DNA of 56,302 nt from Lachnospiraceae bacterium (lineage in GTDB: Bacteria > Bacillota > Clostridia > Lachnospirales > Lachnospiraceae): the NCBI GenBank assembly GCA_016294075.1, contig JAEDCQ010000011.1:1-56302 (forward strand). The letters run 5' to 3'. A program made the position numbers and the translations under genes. This document shows positions 9,258 to 18,181 of the stretch, piece after piece (positions within the stretch are counted from its first letter, which is position 1; each line of letters starts with the position of its first letter). The notes under the pieces were generated by a model. That model did no database searches. It was not told the origin of the DNA and saw only the letters and a list, made by a program, of their open reading frames with translations.

Positions 9258-9371
9258 CTCTTATTCAGAGTGGTGGAGATACATAGGATCTGTGAAGCCA
9301 CGGCAACCCCTTTCATGGAAGGTGCCAACCTGAGCGAATATATTCCATATTTATGGATCGAACAATAAGAG
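9258..9371 (+). promoter_or_regulatory. SAM-I (S-box) riboswitch aptamer
   Basis: P1 is formed by CTCTTATT (9258-9265) and AATAAGAG (9364-9371). Inside are the conserved S-box blocks AGTGGTGGAGA, GAAGCC, CGGCAACC and GGTGCCAACCTGAGCGAA. It binds S-adenosylmethionine; with the terminator at 9391-9417 it should shut off metK when SAM is plentiful. Confidence 0.93.
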
Positions 9372-9390
9372 GATTTGAGTATCAACACAT

Positions 9391-9417
9391 AATCCGCTTA
9401 TTTTAGCGGATTTTTTT
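9391..9417 (+). terminator. Riboswitch-controlled terminator ahead of metK
   Basis: AATCCGCT and AGCGGATT form an eight-base stem followed by a T-run. It is the expression platform of the S-box and is expected to form when SAM is bound. Confidence 0.88.
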
Positions 9418-9480
9418 ATTCCCGTAAACAGAAGGCTGCTAAGTCACGCCTTCACTATTCAAAGAAAAGGAGATTACACA

Positions 9481-10668
9481 ATGGAAAAAAGATTATTTAC
9501 TTCCGAATCCGTAACAGAAGGTCATCCCGACAAAGTCTGCGATGCCATTTCAGATGCCATCTTAGATGCCTGCATTGAACAGGACCCTATGAGCCGTGTG
9601 GCATGTGAAACCGCATGCTGCACAGGATTTGTTTTAGTTACCGGTGAGATTACCACCAACGCATATGTTGATATGCAGAAGGTTGTACGTGATACCGTAA
9701 AAGAAATCGGTTATACAAAATCCGAGTACGGCTTTGATGCCAATACCTGCGCGGTTTTGGTTGCTATTGATGAGCAGTCAAGTGATATTGCAATGGGCGT
9801 TGACAAGGCTCTGGAAGCAAAAGAAAACAAAATGTCTGAAGAGGAAATTGAAGCAATCGGCGCAGGTGACCAGGGTATGATGTTTGGTTTTGCTTCCAAT
9901 GAAACACCTGAACTGATGCCTTATCCTATCAGCCTTGCACATAAGCTTGTTTTGCAGCTTACTAAAGTCCGTAAAGACGGCACATTAAAATATTTAAGAC
10001 CGGATGGTAAGAGCCAGGTTTCCGTAGAATACGACGAAAACGATAAACCGGTTCGTTTGGAGGCTGTTGTATTGTCTACACAGCATGATGATGACGTAAC
10101 ACAGGAACAGATTCATGCCGATATTAAGAAATATGTATTTGATCCGGTTCTACCGGCAGAACTGATTGATGACAAAACCAAGTTCTTTATCAATCCAACA
10201 GGACGTTTCGTAATTGGCGGACCTCACGGAGATGCAGGACTTACGGGACGTAAGATTATCGTAGATACCTACGGCGGATATGCACGTCACGGCGGCGGTG
10301 CATTCTCGGGAAAAGACTGTACAAAGGTTGACCGTTCCGCAGCATATGCAGCACGCTACGTTGCCAAAAATATTGTTGCTGCAGGACTTGCTGATAAATG
10401 CGAAATCCAATTGTCTTATGCAATCGGTGTTGCACAGCCTACCTCCATCATGGTTGATACCTTCGGAACAGGTAAGCTTTCAAATGAAAAATTGGTTGAT
10501 GTTATTCGTGAGAATTTCGACCTTCGTCCTGCCGGCATTATTAAGATGTTAGACCTTCGCCGTCCAATCTATAAGCAGACAGCAGCTTATGGTCACTTCG
10601 GACGTAATGATTTGGATCTTCCGTGGGAAAAAACAGATAAGGTTGATGTGTTAAAGGCATATCTGTAA
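9481..10668 (+). CDS. metK: S-adenosylmethionine synthetase
   Basis: It makes S-adenosylmethionine from methionine and ATP. The 395-residue length fits the family. The N-terminal signature EGHPDKVCDAISDAILDA holds the ATP/Mg ligands, GAGDQGMMFG is the second family signature, and GGGAFSGKDCTKVDRSAAY is the phosphate-binding region with its catalytic Lys and Asp. The start ATG is preceded by AAAGGAG. Control is by the S-box riboswitch directly upstream, which makes this a classic feedback loop: the enzyme product turns off its own message. A bidirectional terminator follows at 10707-10740. Confidence 0.97.
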   Translation: MEKRLFTSESVTEGHPDKVCDAISDAILDACIEQDPMSRVACETACCTGFVLVTGEITTNAYVDMQKVVRDTVKEIGYTKSEYGFDANTCAVLVAIDEQSSDIAMGVDKALEAKENKMSEEEIEAIGAGDQGMMFGFASNETPELMPYPISLAHKLVLQLTKVRKDGTLKYLRPDGKSQVSVEYDENDKPVRLEAVVLSTQHDDDVTQEQIHADIKKYVFDPVLPAELIDDKTKFFINPTGRFVIGGPHGDAGLTGRKIIVDTYGGYARHGGGAFSGKDCTKVDRSAAYAARYVAKNIVAAGLADKCEIQLSYAIGVAQPTSIMVDTFGTGKLSNEKLVDVIRENFDLRPAGIIKMLDLRRPIYKQTAAYGHFGRNDLDLPWEKTDKVDVLKAYL

Positions 10669-10706
10669 ACAACAGACAGCTCGCTTTGCAAGCCATATAT
10701 TATGGA

Positions 10707-10740
10707 AAAAGCTTCCTTACAAAAATGTAAGGAAGCTTTT
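10707..10740. terminator. Bidirectional terminator between metK and murA
   Basis: A perfect 15-base stem (10707-10721 with 10726-10740) with an AAAA loop is flanked by A-runs on one side and T-runs on the other, so it can end both convergent genes. Confidence 0.9.
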
Positions 10741-12033
10741 TTATCCGACTCTTAATTTAAATTTCTGTAAATCACGGGCAGAATCTACTTTTTCAATTAA
10801 TGCGCCAAGGCTTTTCAGCTTAATATCAAAATCCTCATACCCTCGTTCGATATAGCGGATATCATCTACCGTAGTGAAGCCCTCTGCAGAAAGTCCTGCA
10901 AGGACAAGTGCTGCTCCGGCACGTAAATCCGGTGCTGTAATTCCCGCGCCAGTATATTTTGAAACACCATTTATAATCGCCGTATTTCCCTCTACTTTAA
11001 TATTGGCTCCCATTCTGGTAAGCTCATCGACATATTTAAATCGATTCTCGAAAATACTTTCCGTCACAATACTCGTACCGTTTGATAGTGCCAGCGCCAC
11101 CGTAATCTGGGGCTGCATATCGGTTGGGAATCCCGGATACGGCAGGGTTTTTACATGCGTATGGGACAAGGGCTTAGATGCTACAACACGCACAGCATCA
11201 TCCGATTCTTCAATTTCACATCCGATTTCCAAAAGTTTTGCGCTGATAGATTCCAAATGCTTTGGTATAACATTTTTTACCGTAACATCGCCTTTCGTTA
11301 TCGCTGCAGCAAACATGAACGTTCCCGCCTCAATCTGATCCGGAATAATTGCATATTCCGTTCCATGAAGCGTTTCCACACCACGAACACGAATTACGTC
11401 CGTACCTGCACCTTTTATATTGGCTCCCATACTGTTTAAGAAATTGGCAACATCTACCACATGCGGTTCCTTTGCTGCATTTTCAATAATTGTGACCCCC
11501 TGTGCCATAACCGATGCAAGCATAACATTGATAGTTGCTCCAACAGATACAACATCTAAGTATATATGATTGCCTTTTAAATCATCTGCCTGTGCAATTA
11601 TCATGCCATGTGCAATATCTACCTTTGCTCCAAGTGCACGAAAGCCTTTCAGATGCTGGTCAATCGGGCGGCTCCCGATATTACATCCCCCCGGAAGAGA
11701 AACCTCTGCTTTTTTATACTTACCCAAAAGCGCACCTATCAGATAATAGGATGCACGAATCTTCTTAATATAATCATCCTCAATTACATGACCGTTTACA
11801 TTTTTCGCCGTAATTTTTACTGTATGGCGGTCTATACGCTCTACCCGGACGCCGATACTTTCCATTGCCTGCAGCATTACATTTGTATCGCGTACATCCG
11901 GCACATTTTCAATCAACACGGTATCATCCGTCATAACTGCGGCTGCGAGAATGGCAAGTGCAGCATTTTTTGCACCGCCGATTTCCACTTCACCCACTAA
12001 CGGATTACCACCTTTAATCACATATTGTTCCAT
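10741..12033 (-). CDS. murA: UDP-N-acetylglucosamine 1-carboxyvinyltransferase
   Basis: This 430-residue enzyme transfers enolpyruvate from PEP to UDP-GlcNAc, the committed step of peptidoglycan synthesis. GGAKNAALAILAA near the start and LPGGCNIGSRPIDQHLKG, which carries the catalytic Cys (Cys115 in E. coli numbering, the fosfomycin target), are diagnostic. YPGFPTDMQPQ and DLRAGAALVLAGL complete the two-domain EPT fold. Cys is present rather than Asp, so natural fosfomycin resistance by that route is not expected. The Shine-Dalgarno is weak. A promoter lies at 12175-12202, giving a leader of about 135 bases with no recognised regulatory element. Confidence 0.96.
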   Translation of the reverse strand: MEQYVIKGGNPLVGEVEIGGAKNAALAILAAAVMTDDTVLIENVPDVRDTNVMLQAMESIGVRVERIDRHTVKITAKNVNGHVIEDDYIKKIRASYYLIGALLGKYKKAEVSLPGGCNIGSRPIDQHLKGFRALGAKVDIAHGMIIAQADDLKGNHIYLDVVSVGATINVMLASVMAQGVTIIENAAKEPHVVDVANFLNSMGANIKGAGTDVIRVRGVETLHGTEYAIIPDQIEAGTFMFAAAITKGDVTVKNVIPKHLESISAKLLEIGCEIEESDDAVRVVASKPLSHTHVKTLPYPGFPTDMQPQITVALALSNGTSIVTESIFENRFKYVDELTRMGANIKVEGNTAIINGVSKYTGAGITAPDLRAGAALVLAGLSAEGFTTVDDIRYIERGYEDFDIKLKSLGALIEKVDSARDLQKFKLRVG

Positions 12034-12174
12034 TATAATATCTATGCCCTTCCATCCCCTGCAGACTTTGAGCTATTCTTTCATCCTTCTACAGGGACAA
12101 TTTGAATTTCCAAATCAATATATCTTTAAAATAGTATTAATACAAGTGTTGCTTTTCTAAGCATTACTTTTATT

Positions 12175-12202
12175 AGTATAACATATTCTGACATTTTGTA
12201 AA
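12175..12202 (-). promoter_or_regulatory. Promoter for murA
   Basis: TTTACA (12197-12202) and TATACT (12175-12180) on the minus strand are 16 bases apart, between the M23 peptidase gene and murA. Confidence 0.55.
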
Positions 12203-12221
12203 CGCCAGAACATTTGTACTA

Positions 12222-13799
12222 CTATTGAAGATATTTAAGCGGATTCACTGCTGTCCCGTTAATCCGAAGTTCAAAATGCAAGTGTGGTCCTGTACTTCTT
12301 CCGGTATTACCGCTCAGTGCAATCTTCTGCCCCTGTTTCACAGTCTGACCGGCAGATACAAGAACCTTATTCAGATGCGCATACCTTGTTTCCCTTCCGT
12401 CCGGATGCTTGATGTATACCACATATCCGTAACCACTGCCCCATCCGGCTTTCGTGACTGTACCACCCGACGATGCGTATACCGCCGTACCCCTCGGGAC
12501 TGCCCAATCAACTCCTTTGTGATAAGTAGAAGCGCCCTTTGTCGGTGCCTTTCTTCTTCCAAACGAAGAAGATAAACGTCCGCCTGAAATCGGCTTTACA
12601 TAAGTAGGAGGAATCTTAGTACCTTTTTCAACAATTTTAGGCACTGCCTCCATTACAACTTCTTCTATAATAATTTCACGGGATACCTCTTTATCATTTC
12701 GATAAGAAACAAGTGCCGCCACCTTTCGGTGTCCGGCGGAAGGCTCCTGCAGTGTTACCTCCTGCGTGGTATACCATTCATCATTATCCACGTAAATGAT
12801 ATCTGCATCATAATCTTCCTCATAGTAAACCTGTTCCTTTCTCTCTACGGATAAAGGCGGTTCCGGCTGTGTAATGATAATTTCCTGACCGACACGGATG
12901 GTACTTAACTCATTCTCAATCTCTTCATTCAGAGAAATGATTCTATCCATATCAATATTTACATTTTCGGCAATCTGGGAAAGAGTATCGCCGGTCTGCA
13001 CTTCATAGATGGCATTTTTTTCTTCTACCGAAGTAATCTGTGCAATAGCACTTTCCACCGATGTGATCATATCTTCCATCATGTAAGTATCTACTACTTC
13101 AATATCATCTCCATATGCAAGATCCATTAGCCCATAATCAATTTCGGAAAAATCCGTTTCTCCGTCGTCAGCTTCAATGTTAGCAAGAGCCTCTTCCACA
13201 TATGCCTCGAATCCGGAATCCGGGAACGGAACAACATCTGCTTTTTTTACAGTTGCATTATTCTCCACAACTGCTGTAAGGGAATTCAGCTCTCTGGCCG
13301 GGTCCATTACCAATTCCACTGTATATTGCCGGTTTTCCTCATATTTATCCAAAGCCGCCTGAAGAACTTCCTTTACCTCATCACTGCTGGACAGATTAAT
13401 CGTATAATTTTTTATTTTAACCGTATAAGCATGCTTTAAGGTTTCCTGTGTACTGTCTTTCATTATATCTGACATTCTTTCACGTAAAAGACGCTCGGAA
13501 TCGACTTCCGCAAAAAGGACCTCTTTTCCTTCTACGGAAAGCATTGTCTCCAAATACATGATATCCTCAGATTCTTTTGCAGCAGAAAGCCTCGCCTCTC
13601 TTAACATTTCTTCAATATCGGTTCCCTTTCCGCAATACCCTACTTCCTTTCCGTTCAGGGTAAGGTGAAAAAGATTCTCTCCGTCCGGCTGATATTTAGA
13701 ATAAGAAGGCAGAAATAATATATTCAATATAATAACTAAAAGCGCTGTCCGTATATAGCTCACACGCAGACGCTTATAATATTTCGTGATTTTTTTCAT
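12222..13799 (-). CDS. Membrane-anchored LysM, G5 and M23 peptidase
   Basis: This 525-residue protein has an N-terminal membrane segment at about 15-33 (RTALLVIILNILFLPSY) and the rest outside the cell. A long region of unknown fold is followed by a LysM domain near residue 265 (YEVQTGDTLSQIAENVNID), a G5-like domain at about 345-395, and a C-terminal M23 endopeptidase from about 415. The M23 zinc ligands are visible in HKGVDWA and in HLHFEL, with the YAHL segment between. It should cut peptidoglycan cross-links or activate other hydrolases. This layout is common in Clostridia, including sporulation proteins, but nothing here shows which role it has. Confidence 0.88.
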   Translation of the reverse strand: MKKITKYYKRLRVSYIRTALLVIILNILFLPSYSKYQPDGENLFHLTLNGKEVGYCGKGTDIEEMLREARLSAAKESEDIMYLETMLSVEGKEVLFAEVDSERLLRERMSDIMKDSTQETLKHAYTVKIKNYTINLSSSDEVKEVLQAALDKYEENRQYTVELVMDPARELNSLTAVVENNATVKKADVVPFPDSGFEAYVEEALANIEADDGETDFSEIDYGLMDLAYGDDIEVVDTYMMEDMITSVESAIAQITSVEEKNAIYEVQTGDTLSQIAENVNIDMDRIISLNEEIENELSTIRVGQEIIITQPEPPLSVERKEQVYYEEDYDADIIYVDNDEWYTTQEVTLQEPSAGHRKVAALVSYRNDKEVSREIIIEEVVMEAVPKIVEKGTKIPPTYVKPISGGRLSSSFGRRKAPTKGASTYHKGVDWAVPRGTAVYASSGGTVTKAGWGSGYGYVVYIKHPDGRETRYAHLNKVLVSAGQTVKQGQKIALSGNTGRSTGPHLHFELRINGTAVNPLKYLQ

Positions 13800-13817
13800 A
13801 CTTGCTGACTTTTCTTT

Positions 13818-14390
13818 TTAATCCTTATTTTTCTTCTGGACGCTGTAACCGAATTTACCAAGATATTCTCCGGTTGCATAATACTGACCATGCGAATAAA
13901 CAAGCGGCTCGGCTTTTTCCAGATGAAATCTGTTATTTTCATCCAGATAGTCATCATCACAATGAACCGCAACAACGTCTGCCAAAAACATATGGTGAGA
14001 ACCAAGCTCTTCCACCGAGCGGACCTTACATTCAATGCTGACCGGACTCTCCTTTATATAAGGAACCTTTACATTTGTCCCCGGTACCTTCGTAAGCTTC
14101 ATCTGAGTCCATTTATCTACATCCCTTCCACTGACAACACCGCAATAATCGGTTGCAAACACCAGGTCCTTTGTCGTTAAGTTAATGATAAATTCTCCGC
14201 TTTTACGAATTAAATCATATGAATAACGTTCCGGTCTGACCGAAATGGAAACCATCGGAGGATTGGTGCAGACAGTCCCGGTCCAAGCAATTGTAATCAG
14301 ATTATCATTTCCGTTCCCATCACTCACACTTACCAAAACCACAGGAAGAGGATATAACATATTTCCGGGTTTAAAATCAATTTTTCCCAT
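13818..14390 (-). CDS. Flavin reductase-like protein (flavoredoxin family)
   Basis: This 190-residue protein has the split-barrel FMN-binding fold. The start MGKIDFKPGNMLYPLPVVLVS and the segment TIAWTGTVCTNPPMVSISVR are typical of the flavoredoxin branch, in which FMN is bound by the backbone around the TNPP turn. Such proteins move electrons between reduced flavin and redox partners. The physiological partner cannot be told here. It lies just upstream of the M23 peptidase gene in transcription order with an 18-base gap, so co-transcription is possible, but the two functions are unrelated. Confidence 0.8.
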   Translation of the reverse strand: MGKIDFKPGNMLYPLPVVLVSVSDGNGNDNLITIAWTGTVCTNPPMVSISVRPERYSYDLIRKSGEFIINLTTKDLVFATDYCGVVSGRDVDKWTQMKLTKVPGTNVKVPYIKESPVSIECKVRSVEELGSHHMFLADVVAVHCDDDYLDENNRFHLEKAEPLVYSHGQYYATGEYLGKFGYSVQKKNKD

Positions 14391-14411
14391 TTTATCATTC
14401 CTTTCAAATTT

Positions 14412-14915
14412 CTAAAAAATTCCAAGAATTCCCAACACATGAAGAGTAATATCCGCAGCCACACCAAGGAAAATCAGAACAACCATAGCTTTTAAGAAGG
14501 CTCCTCTCTTTTTGGATATCCTTCCCTGCTCTGCAATCAGCTCATGCTGCTTCTCTATCTGCTTCTGCTGCTCCTCGATTAAAAGCTTGGTCTGCTCCTC
14601 CAAAGCATTCGAAACGGCAGCTTGTACATTACGATATACTTTTACGTTTTCCGTATGAATGGCTTCATCCGTTTTAGCAAACATTTCCTGCAGAAATTCT
14701 TTATCTACATGTTCACTCTCCTGCAATAATTGATTGACTCTTTCAGCCGATTCCATATTTTTTAAGTTAATCTGTCTCATTTCCTGTAACAGGCTTTCGT
14801 AACTTTCCATCTTTTCTCTCAATTTTTTTGTCTCCTTTGCCTCTGCTGCCAGATTTGCCCGAATCATATCCTGCGCAGAGAATTTTTGTGCAAGTTTGTC
14901 AATAAATGTATCCAT
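14412..14915 (-). CDS. Coiled-coil protein with C-terminal membrane anchor
   Basis: I do not recognise a named family. The protein has about 167 residues. Residues 1-125 are charged and helical with long heptad-like stretches rich in Glu, Lys and Gln (for example EEQQKQIEKQHELIAEQG), and one hydrophobic span at about 137-160 ends the protein. It would sit as a tail-anchored cytoplasmic coiled coil. The ATG at 14915 has a strong GGAGGAG site; a longer frame from a GTG at 14999 lacks one. The flavin reductase gene follows after 21 bases, so they may share a message. Confidence 0.65.
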   Translation of the reverse strand: MDTFIDKLAQKFSAQDMIRANLAAEAKETKKLREKMESYESLLQEMRQINLKNMESAERVNQLLQESEHVDKEFLQEMFAKTDEAIHTENVKVYRNVQAAVSNALEEQTKLLIEEQQKQIEKQHELIAEQGRISKKRGAFLKAMVVLIFLGVAADITLHVLGILGIF

Positions 14916-15134
14916 TCTGCTCCTCCGTATTTTCCTTTTGCCCCGTATGCTTGGATTTCCCGACTCTTTTATGGCAAAATCGTTATGTGCATTTTGCACA
15001 ATTAATGTTTCTTACAATCTTTTCTTTTATCTATTTTTATATATATTTACATTTTATTCATATTTTGTTCATATTTATTTGCTATAATTTAGTTATCTAA
15101 TTAATAAGAACTTTAGATAAATTTTTTCATAATA

Positions 15135-15160
15135 GCCCAGGCGCTGCGAGGTGTCTGGGC
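15135..15160. other. Ten-base-pair intergenic hairpin without a T-run
   Basis: GCCCAGGCGC (15135-15144) pairs with GTGTCTGGGC (15151-15160) across a TGCGAG loop, allowing G-U pairs. It sits about 55 bases past the stop of the minus-strand alarmone synthetase gene. Neither strand has a terminator-like T-run next to it. Confidence 0.5.
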
Positions 15161-15216
15161 ACTCCTCATTTTATGGCATAAAACACTTTATTATATCATA
15201 ATTTATGTAAATATGC

Positions 15217-15870
15217 TCATGCTTTCTTTTCTTCGCCCTGAATCAGGGATTGAATTTCCTCATTCAAAGACAACATCCTTGCATCCAAATCCGATACCAT
15301 TTTAGCACATTCTACAAGTTCTGTCTTAATATGCTGTGGTGCATTGCCTTCAAATTTATAGCGGATTTTGTGCTCTAAGCTTGCCCAAAAATCCATCGCA
15401 ACAGTACGAATCTGGATTTCTACCTTTGTGTCCACAACACGGTCCGACAGAAAAATCGGAATAGACACAAGCATATGGTAACTCTTATAACCGCTTTCCT
15501 TCGGATTCTTAATATAATCCTTAATAGACAATATTTTGATATCATTCTGATTACTGAGCATCTCTGCAATACGATAGATATCGGAAGTAAAGGAACATAC
15601 CACACGGATACCTGCAATATCATTTACATACTGTACCATATTTTCTATGGTGGATTCATAACCGTGGCGTTTCAGCTTTTTAACAATACTTTCCGATGTT
15701 TTTATACGTGATTTGATATGCTCAATAGGATTATATCTGTGAACATGCTGGAACTCATCGCTTAGAATTTCCAATTTTGTTCCGATTTCTTTTAAAGCGG
15801 CATTATAGACCAATATTACCTCTGTCCAACTGGTAACCTGATCTGTTTCATCATAATTCTTATTCCCCAT
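15217..15870 (-). CDS. Small alarmone synthetase (RelQ/YjbM-like)
   Basis: The protein of about 217 residues holds a single RelA/SpoT synthetase domain with no hydrolase, TGS or ACT domain. Core motifs are VNDIAGIRVVCSF, the loop ESGYKSYHMLV and EIQIRTVAMDFWASLEHKIRYK-type sequence with the metal-binding Glu. It should make pppGpp or ppGpp from ATP and GTP or GDP, as B. subtilis YjbM and YwaC do. A helical C-terminal tail fits the tetramer-forming type. Of two neighbouring ATGs I chose 15870, since the first overlaps the GGAG ribosome site. The gene stands alone. Confidence 0.9.
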   Translation of the reverse strand: MGNKNYDETDQVTSWTEVILVYNAALKEIGTKLEILSDEFQHVHRYNPIEHIKSRIKTSESIVKKLKRHGYESTIENMVQYVNDIAGIRVVCSFTSDIYRIAEMLSNQNDIKILSIKDYIKNPKESGYKSYHMLVSIPIFLSDRVVDTKVEIQIRTVAMDFWASLEHKIRYKFEGNAPQHIKTELVECAKMVSDLDARMLSLNEEIQSLIQGEEKKA

Positions 15871-15944
15871 AGCCATCTCCTGTAAAATCTTTTACAAATT
15901 CAGTATACCATATTTTAATTCTTTTGTGTGGTTTTTACACTTTT

Positions 15945-15973
15945 TTCACATTTACTTTTATTTCTGCTATAAT
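15945..15973 (+). promoter_or_regulatory. Promoter for the 87-residue protein gene
   Basis: TTCACA (15945-15950) and TATAAT (15968-15973) are 17 bases apart, about 60 bases before the start codon at 16036. Confidence 0.6.
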
Positions 15974-16035
15974 ATCTGTCATAATGTATCGGCAAAATAT
16001 TTACACAATACATTTTATGAAAGGAATATTTTAAA

Positions 16036-16299
16036 ATGAGAATCTGGGCGAAAGAATTTTCAGATAACCGTTTAATAAGGGATATGGTTATCACGGATAA
16101 CAGTAATGAAACCCGAACCCACAAGGTTTTTCATGCATTGGAAGAGGTCTGCCATGCATTTGATTTAGGAAAACCAATCTGGCTGGATTCCAATATATCG
16201 GATTTTCAGCAGCATTCAAAAACCCGTTTTACCGCTGACAGCTTTATTGAAGACATTCCCTTTGATTACCTGGAATTTCAGGTAATAGAAGAAGATTAA
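16036..16299 (+). CDS. Conserved-looking small protein of unknown function
   Basis: I do not recognise this 87-residue protein. It is soluble, slightly acidic and has no signal peptide, membrane span or Cys cluster. The start MRIWAKEFSDNRLIRDMVI and the end YLEFQVIEED give it the look of a compact alpha/beta domain. It has its own strong promoter and an AAAGGA ribosome site, and its codon use matches its neighbours, so it is very likely real. It is flanked by the alarmone synthetase gene (divergent) and the hemolysin-III gene (same strand, about 150 bases on). Confidence 0.75.
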   Translation: MRIWAKEFSDNRLIRDMVITDNSNETRTHKVFHALEEVCHAFDLGKPIWLDSNISDFQQHSKTRFTADSFIEDIPFDYLEFQVIEED

Positions 16300-16324
16300 A
16301 AAAATATAAATTTTTTCCTTATTA

Positions 16325-16353
16325 TTGACACCTCCTTTTTATGGTAGTAATAT
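16325..16353 (+). promoter_or_regulatory. Promoter for the hemolysin-III family gene
   Basis: TTGACA (16325-16330) and TAATAT (16348-16353) are 17 bases apart, about 90 bases before the ATG at 16447. Confidence 0.6.
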
Positions 16354-16446
16354 CAATATATGTCAGACGTAGTTTTTAATACTACATCATAAAGTTATTG
16401 ATGTTTGAGCATAATATAACTATCACAGAAAGGTCAGGTGAAATTT

Positions 16447-17097
16447 ATGCAGATTACTGTCAGAGATCCCGGAAGCGCACTCACCCATTTTATCGGTATG
16501 ATGATGGCTCTCCTTGCTTCCGTTCCACTACTTGTAAAAGCCGGTCTTAGTTCCGGTCCGTTATGCTTTGCCGCTATGGCTGTTTTTATGTGCAGCATGA
16601 TTCTTTTGTATGCAGCAAGCACAACTTACCATACATTGAATCTAAGCGGAAAAGCACTTCGTGTTTTTCGTAAGATTGACCATATGATGATATTTGTTTT
16701 AATTGCCGGTTCCTACACTCCGGTATGCCTGATTACATTAGGCGGGCAGATGGGATATTCCCTGCTCGCGCTGGTATGGGGTATCGCCTTGTTTGGAATC
16801 ATATTGAAAGCCTGCTGGGTAACATGTCCGAAATGGTTTTCTTCCGTGATATATATTTCCATGGGCTGGGTTTGTCTCGGAGTTTTCGGCACTTTATGGG
16901 ACGTTCTTCCCCACGCTGCTTTCCTATGGCTTTTATTAGGCGGTCTCTTCTATACGGCAGGCGGCATAATTTATGCACTGAAGGTCCCTTTCTTTCACGG
17001 GAAATATCCGTTTTTCGGTGCACATGAGGTATTTCATTTATTTGTCATGGCAGGAAGCATCTGTCATTTTATATTTATGTTCCGTTATGTTGCATAA
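16447..17097 (+). CDS. Hemolysin III / PAQR-family membrane protein
   Basis: This is an integral membrane protein of about 216 residues with seven predicted hydrophobic spans. Family marks are HFIGMMMALLA at the start, SSTYHT-like ASTTYHTL after the second span, KIDHMMIFVLIAGSYTPVCL, and the C-terminal HEVFHLFVMAGSICHF with the metal-binding His residues. Despite the name, most bacterial members are not shown to lyse cells; the family is related to adiponectin receptors and probably has membrane hydrolase activity. The ATG at 16447 is preferred over a GTG nine bases earlier because of its spacing from the AGGTG site. A bidirectional terminator follows. Confidence 0.88.
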   Translation: MQITVRDPGSALTHFIGMMMALLASVPLLVKAGLSSGPLCFAAMAVFMCSMILLYAASTTYHTLNLSGKALRVFRKIDHMMIFVLIAGSYTPVCLITLGGQMGYSLLALVWGIALFGIILKACWVTCPKWFSSVIYISMGWVCLGVFGTLWDVLPHAAFLWLLLGGLFYTAGGIIYALKVPFFHGKYPFFGAHEVFHLFVMAGSICHFIFMFRYVA

Positions 17098-17100
17098 AAA

Positions 17101-17123
17101 AAGATGAGGAATTTCCTCATCTT
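17101..17123. terminator. Bidirectional terminator between hemolysin-III gene and galE
   Basis: AAGATGAGGAA and TTCCTCATCTT form a near-perfect palindrome flanked by an A-run on the left and T-rich sequence on the right, between two convergent genes. Confidence 0.85.
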
Positions 17124-17137
17124 TTCTTTACATAATT

Positions 17138-18154
17138 TTAGTCATCATATCCGTTCGGATTTTGGCTCTGCCATCTCCAGGAATCGGCACACATCTCTTT
17201 GATACCGTATTTTGCTTCCCATCCAAGCTCTTCCTTAGCTTTGGAAGCATCAGAATAACAGGTCGCAATGTCACCCGGACGTCTGTCCTTAATCACATAC
17301 GGAATCTTTACACCTGTTGCTGCTTCAAAATTCTTTACAATATCAAGAACACTGTAGCCCTGTCCCGTTCCAAGATTGTATATCTTAAGTCCGGCCTTTT
17401 CCTCAATCTTCTTTAATGCCTTTACATGGCCGAGTGCAAGGTCTACCACATGGATATAATCTCTTACTCCCGTTCCGTCCGGTGTGTCGTAATCATTACC
17501 GAATACACCGAGTTCCTTCAGTTTCCCAACGGCAACCTGAGTAATATACGGCATCAGATTGTTTGGAATACCGTTTGGATTTTCACCGATTGTTCCGCTT
17601 TTGTGTGCTCCGATCGGATTAAAATAACGAAGCAGTATGACATTCCATTCCGGATCTGCCTTCTGCATATCGGAAAGGATCTGCTCCAGCATGGATTTTG
17701 TCCATCCGTACGGATTTGTGCATTGTCCCTTCGGGCACTCCTCTGTAATCGGAATCTGCGCCGGGTCTCCGTACACGGTTGCAGAAGAGGAGAAAATAAT
17801 ATTTTTTACTCCATGTTGTCTCATTACATCAACCAACGTAAGTGTACCGGCAATGTTATTCTCATAATATTCCCATGGCTTCTGTACAGATTCACCTACT
17901 GCTTTTAAGCCGGCAAAATGAATACAGGAATCAATTTTTTCCTTTTCAAAAACCCGGTTTAAGCCTTCACGGTCTAAAATATCCACCTTGTAGAACGGAA
18001 CCTGTTTCCCTGTAATTGCTTCCACTCTTTTAAGACTCTTCTCATTTGAGTTGGAAAGATTATCGATTACCACTACATCATAACCTGCATTCTGTAATTC
18101 GACCACCGTATGGCTTCCGATAAATCCGGCGCCACCTGTTACTAAAACTGCCAT
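17138..18154 (-). CDS. galE: UDP-glucose 4-epimerase
   Basis: The enzyme interconverts UDP-glucose and UDP-galactose with bound NAD. At 338 residues it matches the family. The NAD-binding GGAGFIGSHTVVEL opens the protein, SSSATVYGDP carries the catalytic Ser/Thr, and YGWTKSMLE the Tyr-x-x-x-Lys pair. NLGTGQGYSVLDIV and RPGDIATCYSDASKA are typical late motifs. It is preceded by a sugar nucleotidyltransferase gene with a 27-base gap, and the two probably serve galactose use or nucleotide-sugar supply for surface polysaccharides. Confidence 0.95.
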   Translation of the reverse strand: MAVLVTGGAGFIGSHTVVELQNAGYDVVVIDNLSNSNEKSLKRVEAITGKQVPFYKVDILDREGLNRVFEKEKIDSCIHFAGLKAVGESVQKPWEYYENNIAGTLTLVDVMRQHGVKNIIFSSSATVYGDPAQIPITEECPKGQCTNPYGWTKSMLEQILSDMQKADPEWNVILLRYFNPIGAHKSGTIGENPNGIPNNLMPYITQVAVGKLKELGVFGNDYDTPDGTGVRDYIHVVDLALGHVKALKKIEEKAGLKIYNLGTGQGYSVLDIVKNFEAATGVKIPYVIKDRRPGDIATCYSDASKAKEELGWEAKYGIKEMCADSWRWQSQNPNGYDD

Positions 18155-18181
18155 CTTTTATTCTCCTTTTCCCTCGTTTTT

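Noticed and set aside
13796..14180. Additional small genes opposite the flavin reductase
   Set aside because: They are shadows of the reductase frame with no ribosome sites and unlikely composition.
16447..17097. Haemolysin virulence factor
   Set aside because: The family name is historical. The sequence shows a PAQR-type membrane protein found widely in harmless bacteria.
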